Assembly: GCF_020882245.1 (NCBI RefSeq)
Contig: NC_083597.1
Coordinates: 74,192,152-74,256,151, forward strand
DNA from: Rhopalosiphum padi
Taxonomy: Eukaryota > Arthropoda > Insecta > Hemiptera > Aphididae
Direction: 5' to 3'
DNA: 64,000 nucleotides
In this document: piece after piece, positions 1 through 11,300 of the stretch
How positions within the stretch are numbered: position 1 is the stretch's first letter
Layout: each line of letters starts with the position of its first letter
The notes under the pieces: model-generated
What the model saw: only the letters and a program-made list of their open reading frames with translations
Databases searched by the model: none
What the model was told of the DNA's origin: nothing
Translations under genes and position numbers: made by a program

Positions 1-640
1 TTATTTTATTATATTCGACGGTTGTATTAGAATATATTATATCTTTATGTCTTTTAAATGAAAGGATTAAACAAAATTATAATCACAAAAACATCTACGT
101 CATATTATACATATTAGGTGAGGAAATTAAAAATCGTCGGTAATTTTTCGAAATTTAGATACATTGGTAAATAAACAAACAACAGCGACGACAAAACATT
201 CGCGTTGCCATGATGTTATATTTTCGTTGCCAATCAATCGATCGGAAATATCTTACAGATGATATCTTTTATATATATATATAAAAATGGAGCCAAAAAT
301 GAATAACAATTCATCAATTGAGAACGGCTGGGCCGATTTGGATAAAATTTTATTTTAATTGTTCGTAATTGCCAGGAGAAGGTTTTTACGAAAATAAATT
401 TTGGAAAAATCCTTTTTTTTAAACCTTTTTGTTGATGATTGATTTTTTGAGTTTTGGAATGTTTTTTCGAATTAAAAAAGCTACAGCTAGCTTTAGCTTA
501 TAAAATTGTCCATATGACATAATTAATCGTTAAAATGGAGTCCCGGACCAACACCAAAAAAAAGAATCAACATAGAGAAAACGATTTTATCGTTTATTAC
601 ATGGGCTTAACAACCTTATTACGCTCACATAATTCAAACA
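1..640. other. AT-rich sequence without a recognisable gene
   Basis: No convincing coding exon is visible. A 23-codon open frame begins at the ATG near 287, just after a TATATATA run, but it is too short to support a gene. The stretch otherwise consists of A/T runs and ends at the tRNA-like relic. Confidence 0.5.
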
Positions 641-715
641 GTAGTGGTGGCCGAATGGGTTAAGGTGTCATTTAAAGTGTGGTGAACCCGCCCAAGGTAT
701 CAAAACATGTTTAGA
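641..715 (+). repeat. tRNA-Ser-like relic, possible SINE head
   Basis: The bases TGGCCGAATGGGTTAAGG at about 648-665 closely match the box A and D-arm region of serine-type tRNAs. A box-B-like GGTATCAAAAC lies about 49 bases downstream at 697-707, near the spacing expected of a tRNA internal promoter. No clean anticodon arm or CCA-proximal acceptor stem can be folded, so this is not a functional tRNA gene. It is best read as a decayed tRNA pseudogene or the 5' head of a tRNA-derived SINE. Whether a SINE body follows cannot be told from a single copy. Confidence 0.4.
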
Positions 716-789
716 GTTTTTTTTTAAGAGTATTTACTTTTTGACAAAACAACGTTTGCCGGGTCAGCTATATATTATATATTTATCAT

Positions 790-1350
790 TAGGGCTGTGA
801 ATTTGTAGAAAAGTGCATTTTTTTTTTGGTAATTGTGAAACATAGCTTTGTTAGTACATAATTTTAATTATGTAATAAGTTATTATTACTACTAATAAAA
901 AATCCATTTATGAAACTTTTAATTTGCATTTTTTGACGTTTTTAATTTTTAGGTTATTCTTTGCTGTTTAGGTCATATTTTCCTTTTTAAGTTCATTTTA
1001 CAGTATTTAAATTAAATTTTGTCAATTAACATCTTTAAAAACATTTTAAAAAAATATTTCAGTCTTTAAGACGTATAGCATTATTAAAGAATCTATCAAA
1101 TTCAATAAAAAATTTCAAATTAAATCAACTCTTTTATAATTTTCTTTTTTATTACATAAATACATTTTTATACATTTAATATACCGATATTAATATAAAT
1201 GTAAATTAAAAACCATTTTAAGTGCTTATATACCATCATATTTGGCTTTTTAAATGCATTTTTTCAGTTAAGGTGCATAATTTATTGCATTTTGTTGACA
1301 TTTTAAATACATTTTTTAATGTTTTTTAGTGCATTAAATTCACAGTCCTA
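790..1350. mobile_element. hAT-type MITE with 8-bp target duplication
   Basis: Terminal inverted repeats TAGGGCTGTGAATTT (790-804) and the complement of AAATTCACAGTCCTA (1336-1350) differ at one position. They are flanked by identical 8-bp copies of TTTATCAT at 782-789 and 1351-1358. An 8-bp duplication fitting nTnnnnAn is the hAT superfamily signature. The 561-bp interior has no ORF and is filled with TGCATTTTTT-like motifs in both orientations, typical of subterminal transposase-binding repeats. It is a non-autonomous element whose duplications are still perfect. Confidence 0.85.
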
Positions 1351-1840
1351 TTTATCATTATATTTTCCGTAAGAATATCCAACATGCGAACGCGTATAAT
1401 ATATATTAAAATGTTTTTGGCTCCTATTGCAGTCATATTGTATTGAACTTACATGATATATAGGTACAAAAGTTAGCTTGTTAAGTTAATTTTGGTATTA
1501 TTAGTGTTATTTAAAATGTCTCCATGTATAGTTTAATCAAAAGAAACGAAATATTATAACTAAAGAATAACATCACACCTAAAAGTACAGTACAAATTGA
1601 AATCGCTGTTTAAAAATATTATATCTATACTGGCCGATTAGATTGATAGACGTAGGTACTGACTGGCTAGTAATACAAACATTGCAATATCCGTTGTCTG
1701 GGAAATGTTCGAAATTCTCGGCGCCGATCACGGACGAAATATATTTCGAGTTCACTTGCATTTCAACAGTCCAAACACTCCAAACGTTTTATACCATCAA
1801 TATTTTTCTCCAGTCACATAATATTAACATCATATAAATA
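1351..1840. other. spacer upstream of the acidic ORF
   Basis: AT-rich spacer. Short overlapping open frames occur on both strands at 1579-1837, but none shows a recognisable domain or clear splice signals. From about 1640 the base composition becomes more mixed, which may mark the upstream part of the transcription unit containing the ORF at 1841. Confidence 0.35.
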
Positions 1841-2428
1841 ATGGCTCTGTATACGGCACAATGCTACATACAAATCATTTTAATAAATAACGGCTCTGAT
1901 ACCATCGATGACTATGATGTTTCTATGAATTTATTACGTACTATTAATATGATACAAAGATTGCTTGTACAACGTATGTATAACAACAGCATTACATCGG
2001 AAGCACACAGATACACGTCATCTAGAAATATTATAGTCGAACTTTTGCAAATGGGCACGAGTGAGTTAGAAATGTTAGATGTCCATATTACAACAACGGA
2101 CTTGGAGACGGCGGATTTGGATTTGGATTTTGATTTTGGTTTGGATTTTGATTTGGATTTGGATTTTGATTTTGATTTTGATTTGGGCAGCAAAGGCGAC
2201 GTTCACCTGCCACTTGTCGGAGACGTCATAGAAAGTGATGATGACGTGGACTGCCCGGTGGTGGTAGAGGAGTTGGGTGAGGAGGTGCGTGTACTGGCAG
2301 GTGTGCCTGATCCGCACGTAGAAGTTACAAACGTAAAGGTTGATCCGCTGCCCCGTAGAAGGCGATTCGCGTCTACGTGGAAGCGGATTAAACGGTCCGC
2401 TTTACGTTTGTGCTGCTGCGTGCGTTGA
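1841..2428 (+). CDS. hypothetical acidic protein with Asp/Leu/Phe repeat and Cys-rich basic C-terminus
   Basis: A 195-codon single-exon frame from ATG 1841 to TGA 2426-2428. I do not recognise a family. Residues about 1-85 have mixed composition. Residues about 90-115 are a low-complexity Asp/Leu/Phe tract coded by alternating GATTTG and GATTTT hexamers. Residues about 120-165 are acidic and valine-rich. The last 25 residues turn strongly basic (PRRRRFASTWKRIKR) and end in LCCCVR. A polybasic stretch followed by clustered C-terminal cysteines can serve as a membrane-association signal through palmitoylation, but this is only inference. The frame runs from AT-rich DNA into the GC-rich island, so it could be a chance ORF or one exon of a larger gene. 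Minus-strand frames over the repeat (Lys-Ser and Ile-Lys repeats) are mirror artefacts of the hexamers. Confidence 0.35.
   Translation: MALYTAQCYIQIILINNGSDTIDDYDVSMNLLRTINMIQRLLVQRMYNNSITSEAHRYTSSRNIIVELLQMGTSELEMLDVHITTTDLETADLDLDFDFGLDFDLDLDFDFDFDLGSKGDVHLPLVGDVIESDDDVDCPVVVEELGEEVRVLAGVPDPHVEVTNVKVDPLPRRRRFASTWKRIKRSALRLCCCVR
2111..2186 (+). repeat. GATTTG/GATTTT hexamer tandem array
   Basis: About twelve degenerate 6-bp units, each GATTTG or GATTTT with one GGTTTG variant. In the plus frame they encode alternating Asp-Leu and Asp-Phe dipeptides within the hypothetical acidic ORF. Such an array is prone to slippage and its copy number is probably polymorphic. Confidence 0.85.
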
Positions 2429-3340
2429 GACGGAGTCCGCAGACACCACCCCTCCCCCCACCACCGAAGACATCGGTAGGACGACGGCGACGAAATTAGG
2501 TAAGGGGGGGGGATACGAGACAGAGCACGGACGGTGCGCGGCGGTATGTTGCCCGAGCACGTTTTCCGACCACTTGCGGACAGTCGGGTGTCGCGGGCGT
2601 CGCGAGTTCGGTCGTCGATGCGATGGATCACTACGACGGTTTGACGAGCGCCCGGCAGCTTTCGGTTCGTGTGCGGAACGATGGTGGACGTTGACGACGA
2701 CGAACGGCTGGCAGTACCGACGCGGGCAACGATCCCGCCCCGGCGGTACACCTTGTATATGCATCAGACGGCGGCGCAGGCGACGACTCGTCACGGCGGA
2801 GGCGGCGGAGACCGTGTTTGGCACGAGGTGAGTGACGATCTATTGTTTTGAGCTAGGAACACGGACGTCAGCGGCGCCGGACCCGTGGAAACTGTGCGTT
2901 TCACAGGATCCGGCGGCGCGCGACTCCGGCTGGTACCGCGGACGACAGACGCGGCCGACAGAGGGACACGCCAGTGGCGAGAGGGAGAGCCAAACTCTCT
3001 TTTTCGTCGCGAGGCGAACCGAAGCCGGCCGGGTCGCGTCCATCCGCGGTGGCCGCCGATTCCGCAGGCTCAAATCTTCTTCGCTCGCCACGTGCCGTTT
3101 TGCGGTGTCCATCGCTCGTCCAAGAGTCGTCGTCTGCACCGCCGTCTGACGCGTGCGCATGACATCGCGCACTAGCCGCTCGCCGTCAACCATCGCTCCC
3201 GCGGCCGAAGCTGTCGGGCCTCGCCTTGCCGTCTAGTGGTCGTCGCATCGTGCGACCGAGCGAAACGATCTCGTGACACTCGTCTGTTCGTGGGCTGATC
3301 GGAAAACGTTGCGGAGGCGACCAGTAGCCTGTACATACAT
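2400..3340. promoter_or_regulatory. GC- and CpG-rich island, probable promoter/5'-UTR region
   Basis: Against strongly AT-rich surroundings this stretch of about 0.9 kb is rich in CG dinucleotides and open in several frames on both strands. That is expected of GC-rich DNA and is not evidence for six proteins. A good splice donor, CACGAG|GTGAGTGACG, lies at 2823-2832 on the plus strand, so a plus-strand 5'-UTR exon ending there is possible. No downstream coding exon could be assigned. In insects with AT-rich genomes, such islands often mark transcription starts or untranslated first exons. The direction is unresolved. Confidence 0.4.
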
Positions 3341-3514
3341 TGCTTTTTTGCACCGAATCGCCATCTCGTATCCCCCCCCCTCGCCTTGTTTCGTGTCGTC
3401 CTACCGATGTATTTTTTTCCCTTTTTTTGTTATATTATCATTGTTATTATTGTTTTTTGCTATTGTTCAAAATTTCATTTTTTTTTCAAATTTTTCTCCT
3501 TTTATATATTCATT

Positions 3515-3840
3515 TATTTATATCATACCAACTTTTTAGCCCATATGGCACATTTTTTTCCGGAATTTTTTTTTTTTTATCTCATTCATTTCACTTTTCT
3601 ACTTACCAAAATTGTCTATACCATTTGGTACGCTATTTAATTTATCAAAATGTATTATATCTACTGTTGGCCCATATGGCAATTTTTTGTTTCATACATT
3701 TACACTGTTTTTTCTTATCAAAATGTTGTACATTATTGATAGCCCTTACGGCGAGTTTTTTTCTGAAATTAATTTTTGTTTCACTTTTTTTATAATCAAA
3801 ATGTATGATGTTGTTAGCCTTGTAGACAAGCTTAATATGT
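3515..3840 (+). repeat. degenerate T-rich tandem repeat of about 70-80 bp
   Basis: The block TCAAAATGTnnnnTAT...TAGCCCnTAnGGC followed by a poly-T stretch recurs about four times: GCCCATATGGCA near 3539 and 3671, GCCCTTACGGCG near 3742, and CAAAATGT near 3648, 3719 and 3799. The most 5' units are the most divergent. The long hydrophobic Phe/Leu-rich frames overlapping the array come from poly-T and are not treated as genes. Confidence 0.55.
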
Positions 3841-3849
3841 ATACCTTGA

Positions 3850-6800
3850 TTTGTTATTAAAATATCAATAAATTGAAAATCGTATTAACACAATGAATTA
3901 TTGTTTTTGTTTTTGTATTTTTGAGTATATAAATAAATTATTAAAAATTAACGACTTATAAAATCGTCTATGAGAAAAATATGCAACCATATATAGGTAT
4001 TACAGAATGTAGTAGCAGTAGAATAGATCGGATTGACAGTAATTTGCAAAATGGTCAGAAGAATCAAGAATCCCTCACCCCAAAATGTAGGTGTATAATA
4101 ATATTTGCATATAGCATTGAACTAAATTGGCATTAAATCATATAAGACCAAAGGTCTATAAATACATTGTTTTCAACTTTTATCTATATCAATGACATTG
4201 TGGACCGTGGTAATTTAATAATTCTTGTCCTTCAGGACAGACAGTCAATGTCAATGCTGATAGTTTCACCGGGCCTTTTATACCTGGTTCATTAGCGATT
4301 ACACAGGACCGGTCTCGTATTCTGTGACAGATAACAAGAAACTGTTGAAACCCCAATAGTGCAATCGCCGATGAACGTACAATTTAAATAAAAATTATTA
4401 TAAGAATAAGATAATAATAATAATAATAAAAAAAAAATTAAGAATAAGAATAATAAGAATAATAATAAATAAAAAGGAAAAGAAGAATCTAGAACCTTCC
4501 CCGTGCATCCCCCCCTTCCACATGGAACGGAAAAATCCCCCTCAGACAAAAATATAAAACAATTATTTATTATGTACAATGCAAATCAATAAATTTACAA
4601 ACGTATTATATGTTTATTTTATTATATCAATTATACTAAATTAATATAAAAATATAATTTAATAATTCGTCATAATAATACTATTGCCAATACAAAATCC
4701 ATTACTATAAATATTGAAAATATTAAACAATATACAAATTACTAATGCAAATAAATATACTATTGATATTAAGATACAAAATTAAATAATACAAATCAAA
4801 AAAATCTATATCAGTTTTAAAATAGTCACGTACTCACGTACACAATAGATAGGATCGTAGCGGCCGGATAGAAAAACTAAAAAAGTTCTGTGTCATAAAG
4901 TAATAATTATTACTCTATGGTCTATGTGAGGTCAATTATATTGTTATAATATTATTATTATTATTATTATTACTTACGTGATTTTTCGAACATTTTCCAC
5001 TTTTCACGGGATTTTAAGACTTATCCAGAGTTTTTCCAACCTGTTCTTTTCGTAATCGCGTAATTTGCGTCTTTTGAAAGCCGTATGTGTATATACGATT
5101 TTTTCGCCTTTTTATGTTCGTAGCTGTCGAGATCACGGTAACGAGTACGACAGTCATCCGGACGTTTTTTTTCGTTCTTTTTATTTTCGCACATAGGATC
5201 GCAGACGCCGATCGACGTACGAGATATTTATTTTATTGTTTTTGCTTAAATTTACACCTATATAATATTAATATACGTTTGATTTGAATCCAATTTGTCG
5301 ATGTACAATAAGTACTGTTTTTTTGATTCAATAAATTTAATTTTATCGTATTTATATTGTTTTGTTGTTCTCGGTAGCCTAATCTTTACGTCATATATTT
5401 TCAACCACGAGTTATGCTGTATATCATAAAAGTGTTTATTGACAACGTTTATGTCGCACAATACTACTGTATTCATGTACATGGGTGATGGGTGTATATG
5501 TAATAAATAATAATACATGATAAGTTGTTTGTAGATGTATTGATGAATTAATAACATATTATATGTATTTATAAATCGTAATATAAACAATATAATGTTA
5601 TTGGATGATGTAATACATAAATAAATGTTTCTTTATTTTAAAATATTTTTATAAAATAAATTTAATGATTTTTTGGGATTACGGGAGGCTGAAGGGGATG
5701 TGGGGGGGGGCTTTGCCCCACACAGTAATGTGACATTGCATTTTGTGTGGAACGCTCATCAAAAATCCACTGAGTCCCCCTTCTAATTTTTTTCCAAATC
5801 AAGCACTGCCTTAATCAATGTCTGATTTTTAAATAACTTGTCTTTTTTATTTAAACAAATTTTTAAATAACTTTAAAATATGATATATATGTACATTGTA
5901 CCTAGAAGGCTATAAACAGTTATTGAGTCATGCCTACCTATACAAAACATATTAGGTTTATGAGAGTTTATGTAGATAAATTAAAAGTGAAAAATTATAA
6001 TATATTTTGGCAGTTTTAATGGTTGGGTGAAAACATGAAATTTTACACTTGCTAATAATTCTATTCCTATTTACATTTGTATACTTTTGTCATATATTTT
6101 ATCGCAAAGGATAAAAATTAACAAGATTGTATATATTTGAAAGATATTATATTTTAATTTATGAACAGCATTCAATAATTTATTTGAAGTACCTTAAAAT
6201 TACATTACATATTATGATAAAATGAGTATATTTTAGATATAATCCATTATATAGCTTAAAAATAATCATTGTAGAATATAATTTTAGACAATTTGAATGT
6301 TATATTAAAATGATAGTAAACGATAACGCAATCAATGTTCATAAAATATTTTTTTCTAATAAAAATCTAAAAGTGAGAATTATTATTTACACCAATACAC
6401 ATTTTATAAAGAATGTACCTAATAATTATAATAATTGTATTATTACATTTTGTATGTATATACATATTACCATATGTGTATGTGCATACAAATTATATAT
6501 ATATGGGGATGACAAGAAACGTTTGTAAAGAATTTTTCGTTTGTTTTTAAATTATTCCTATCTATAACTTTTTATGTCATCCGATGTACTTTAATAAAGC
6601 TATAATATATAGGACTTAATAAGACTTAACTAATACATCCTTCAGTATACAACTAACATAATCCATTACATAATATTATATGACAAAAACACGAATAGCA
6701 ACCGACATATGTAATAGAAAAGAAGTACGTATATGGTATATAAATAGTTGGCAGTTGCGAAATGGAATCAGTGTTATTACTTATTATATATTATAATCGA

Positions 6801-7963
6801 GGCACCGAAAACTCTATAATTATAGTATTATTAGTATTATTATTATTATTATTTTCAGCACGCATGGAGCAATAAAACTCTAGTTTGTAACACGTGAAAA
6901 TTTGGTTAACCCAGAAAATATATATTTACAATCTGCAATGTACTCGTATAGATAATATAAATACGATTGGTTTTGGGTTGGAAATGTTGAAGAAATTAGT
7001 TTAATTAAAAAGACTAGTGCGCACATGAATTTGATTTATGTGATCGTCTCTTATGGTCGAGTGCAAATGTTGCAGCGTATGAATGTACAAGTCGTTTCCG
7101 GGCCTTTTGGCAAGATAAAACGAGTCACAAATACTGTTTTAACAGGAAACTTGAACTTGAATACCGCCATTGTATGTATTTACTATGTATTATATCGAAA
7201 TCGTGTAATTTGTAATTTAAAAAAATTCTTACTTCAAGTATAGTGCAGGCGGTTGTAAGTAAACAACTAATAATATCACAGCCTTTGACTTTTCTCACGT
7301 ACAGCTTATAACAAACCTATCGTTTAATATTCGTAACCATATAATGTAATACTATTATGTATGCGTATATAAATTACACAATATAAATTTATATATAATA
7401 TACACCTATTATATATTAACAATTAATAATAATAATGACGTGTTTATGTATGTTAAACGATGTATATACCAATCGAAACGATAAAATTATTACATTACTG
7501 TTTTATATTATTAGATTATATGATACAAAAAAAATTTGACTAAATGTACGTGTTATAAGTCAGATTAGAAAATAAAAGTAATAATAATATCTTTATCTTA
7601 AATGGAAGTCAAAAAGAGGATAATCCATATCATCATAATCTATAAAAAAACATATTTACCGTTGACTATTAACATGAATCCAAAAAGGGCTTTAACGATT
7701 AAAACATAAACAATTTGCATATGATTTATTCATCACCGATTACAGTTATTAGTAGAAAGAGCGTTTTTTAGAATTTTTGATATTTCTTTATTTTTTTGTT
7801 CAATTAACTATAAACATATAGGTTTTGCTATATTTTTTTAATAAATAGAAATATTTACCGATATCAAGAAACGTAAATACAGACATTAAATAATACATTA
7901 AAAATATAAACGGATCACAGTGACATCGGCAGTGAACACTACGTTAATAGTCATCGGTAAACA
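3850..7963. other. intergenic region downstream of RIM-BP
   Basis: AT-rich DNA with simple repeats (AAT-type runs near 4410-4470, TTA-type near 4950-4975 and 6825-6855). A C/G-run hairpin (GTGGGG...CCCCAC) lies near 5699-5722. A slightly CpG-enriched patch lies at about 5040-5220. No exon with domain-level support was seen on either strand. The 3' UTR of RIM-BP should occupy the right edge; TTTATT (AATAAA on the minus strand) occurs at 7787-7792 and 7725-7730 as candidate polyadenylation signals. Confidence 0.45.
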
Positions 7964-8365
7964 TCATTTTCCCAGCCCAAATTTCATAAAAATCAATTCT
8001 TTCCCCTTTGACAGAATATTATCCACACCATGATCGGGCTGCTGTTGTGACTGCTGCTGCTGCTGATTTTGTTGGTTTTGTTGATTCATAGTAGTGTTGT
8101 TGACAGGATTGTGATGGGTCAGATCGTTCAGCTTTTGCATGAAACTCGATGTTCCACCTCCAGTATGCCCTTGGTTATGGATTTGTTGACTGTCTTGTGG
8201 CCTACTACCAAGTCCGAAGTCTGGAACAACATGTGCTAGGCCCTTGAATAGTTTTCCCGACGTGCTCTGAACACCACCACTACCCGCTGACTGACCACCG
8301 CTTCCGTCTCTACCATCTCTCCTCTCGTACGGATCTCCTCTCTCCCTCGCATCCACCGCTGACAT
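7964..8365 (-). CDS. Rbp: RIM-BP last coding exon, Gln-rich C-terminus
   Basis: 134 codons including the stop. It opens after an acceptor ending GATTTTAG directly before ATGTCAGCG, so it can look like an independent start, but the phase-0 join with the 32-nt microexon makes it internal. Content: a charged, Gly-rich segment, a conserved-looking block (GKLFKGLAHVVPDFGLGSR), a Gln/Asn tract, and the terminal KGKELIFMKFGLGK. The final block resembles a short amphipathic C-terminal motif; its function is unknown to me. Confidence 0.85.
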   Translation of the reverse strand: MSAVDARERGDPYERRDGRDGSGGQSAGSGGVQSTSGKLFKGLAHVVPDFGLGSRPQDSQQIHNQGHTGGGTSSFMQKLNDLTHHNPVNNTTMNQQNQQNQQQQQSQQQPDHGVDNILSKGKELIFMKFGLGK

Positions 8366-11300
8366 CTAAAATCCCGACACGGTTTTTTAAGTACCAAATA
8401 GTCAAACAAAATTACCCTAACACGCAACCAACACACATAGGATTCTCAAAGCCTTGGATATACCTACCGTTAGTGTGAATAAATTCAGCTGCCTGTTGTG
8501 AATAAATTTCGAGAGAACGTTGAAAATAAAAATCAATAACTAGGTTTAATTAATAATAATATTTTATGATTATTAATTAAAATTTAGTGTTGAGATCAGT
8601 AAATTCTAATTTAATTAAAAATTAAACAAAATAATTTTGTAAGTCTTATGTTCATTGTTTAATAAAATATAACTTATTTCCATACGTCCAAACAGACGCA
8701 ATTCGCTACACATTCATTAACATATAAACCGTAGTCAGAGAAATAAAGTTACTTTGTTGGTATGATGATGAATCTCAAACTAAAATTATGTTTTAATAAG
8801 AGTTGACACTGTAAATTATCTTGTAAAACAATGAGAAAAAATGTATTTAGATACCTATTTCGTTTTTGAAAAATAAAAATAATATAAATTTGATAAATCT
8901 AAAATACAGAATAAACATACACTAGTAAAAGATGTATCATATTATAAAATCCTATGTGAGTATTACTATATTATTAATATACCTGTAATTATCGAATTTT
9001 AATGATTTAAACTTAAATATTGTGTACATTATTCCATTATGTTTATAATGTGACGGGTGCACCGGCAGCTAGACGTAGCACACAGAATATGTTATGTTTT
9101 GTGTGTGTTAATATTGTAGAGGTTGTTGTTGTCTGGTCGATAAAGAGTGTGAGTGTATTTGTTGTATAAATATATGTATTGAAGAAGACACAGATCATTA
9201 ATAGCTCACACGCACTCACCTGGTGATAATCATACTGCGGAAGGCAGGCATCTATAGCGAACAGAACAAAGATAGAAAAACAAAAAGATAGAAAAACATA
9301 CAGAAAACATATAATTTTGTATGGTTTGGTTTTTTTGACCATGACAAAAAAACTAAGACACAGAACATGCAATATCTGAGTTTTATAATGATGAGTAATG
9401 GATGAATTCACAAAAATAAAATTATCAAAAATAAAAACGTAACTGTAGATTTTTTTTTTTAATTTCGTTTTTATTTTTGATGTGATTGTGTGCGGTGGAA
9501 AACCATTTTCATGCTTGGAACACATTGAAGGTGGGTCATATCGTTGAGAAAAATTTACAAATTCATTCAGTTTGAACAAACAAATTCAGCATATTTTATT
9601 AGAACAATAATTTATAGCTGATGAATAAATTTGAATTAATCAAGAACCATAAAAAAATAAAGAAAAAAAATCATAAAACATTTAAAGCACACATAGAGAT
9701 CAATGTTATAACATGCATTTTGTATTTTTTTTAAAGATAATTAAACAAAATATGTAGGTGGAGCTATATATTTTTTTCTTTAACTTATATTTAAGTTTAA
9801 AATTAATGTTATAATCAGTTTTCATATTCCTAATTAAAGTTTTTAATTAAAACAATATATTTTTTTACTAAAGCGAGCAAAAAAACATTTTAGTTATTTT
9901 AACTTTATTACTTACATACTTACGGCCAAAAAATAATATTTTAATTTTTATAATTTAAATAGCTTCTAAGTAACTTTTTTAAATATTTATTGATTTAACT
10001 AACACTCTTTAAAAACATATCTGACCTAAAAATATGATTTTTAAATGTATAAAATCAATCCATTAATTCATTTTCCATGTCTATTTTACAATTCCATAAA
10101 TTAAATTTATGATTATTATTGCTGGTACAAGATATGGAGTAAAAATGTAATTGCACTTATTTATAGTTTATAGCTCCACTTACTCTTTTTCAATTTCTCT
10201 GTTAGGTTATTAATTAAAAATAATTTAATAACTTTCTCATATGTTTTATTTTAGATTCTGAGCGGAGAAATGAATATGTATATCCATAGTTTTGGTTTTA
10301 CTATGATGTACGTATCTTATTTTTATATACCTGATATTATGCTACACCTAGGAGCAGTAAAATAGGTATAGTATTGACTTTATAAGTTAATGACAATAAT
10401 ATATAATAATAAAAATAAAATATTTTAATTATCTAATATCATTATATGGTATAATTTGTGATGTTTTCGGCGAAAATTATTTCAATCTACCGTAATAAAT
10501 AGTAATAGTAAATAGAAATAAACTCTAAAATATCGTTAGAGATATACTGTCTCATTGTCTCCGCTCAGATTCATTTTTCAAATGCAATGATTTATCATTG
10601 AATTCAAATTTGACACATTTATTACAGTGACTTACTCAATGGAGTAAAGTAAAACTCGATATAAAATTTACAGCATTAAAAATTTTCCGGGGTTATTTGT
10701 TATTTTTTTAGAGTGGAAAATTGATTTTAATTACTGCAAACGTACTATTGTGTTGATGTTATAAACTAAAACATAATCATTTGTAGGGAGCCACACATTT
10801 TAAGCAGAAAATGGCTAATAATAAGTTATATCGATCAATCAGATACGTCAACAAATTATGAAAACTAATGTGATAAAAAATAATTGTTGAACCTTAAAAT
10901 GTATAACATGGCTCTTGTAATAATTGAGTAAAATTTATAAAATGGCATACAAGGTTGATTTGTTGAAGAGAAAAAAAACTTGTACAAAACAAAATGTATT
11001 AAAATTCATTCTCGCTAATTGATTTACAAAATCATTGCATAATAGATAACGAAGATGCTTGAATCTTATAATAAATTAGTTATGCTTAAACAACCTAAGT
11101 ATTTATAAAAGAAAAATAGTAAGAAATTAATATTGAATGTAATGTAAGAAAAATAGTAGATATTAATTTTTTGAAATTCATTATTATCGATTTCTCATAT
11201 TCTCTCCTACAATTTTCACAGAATAAAAGCTAATGATAATTGAAGGAGTGTGGTTTGATATTCATTTAAAAAAAAATCTGTTGTTAAAACCTAAATATTT

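Noticed and set aside
2402..3193. Arg/Ser-rich minus-strand ORFs over the GC-rich island
   Set aside because: They overlap open frames on the other strand, have no domains and have the composition expected of random CpG-rich DNA.
3340..3860. Long hydrophobic Phe/Leu-rich open frames on the plus strand
   Set aside because: They are produced by poly-T spacers of the tandem repeat in all three frames. There is no start context, domain or splice support.
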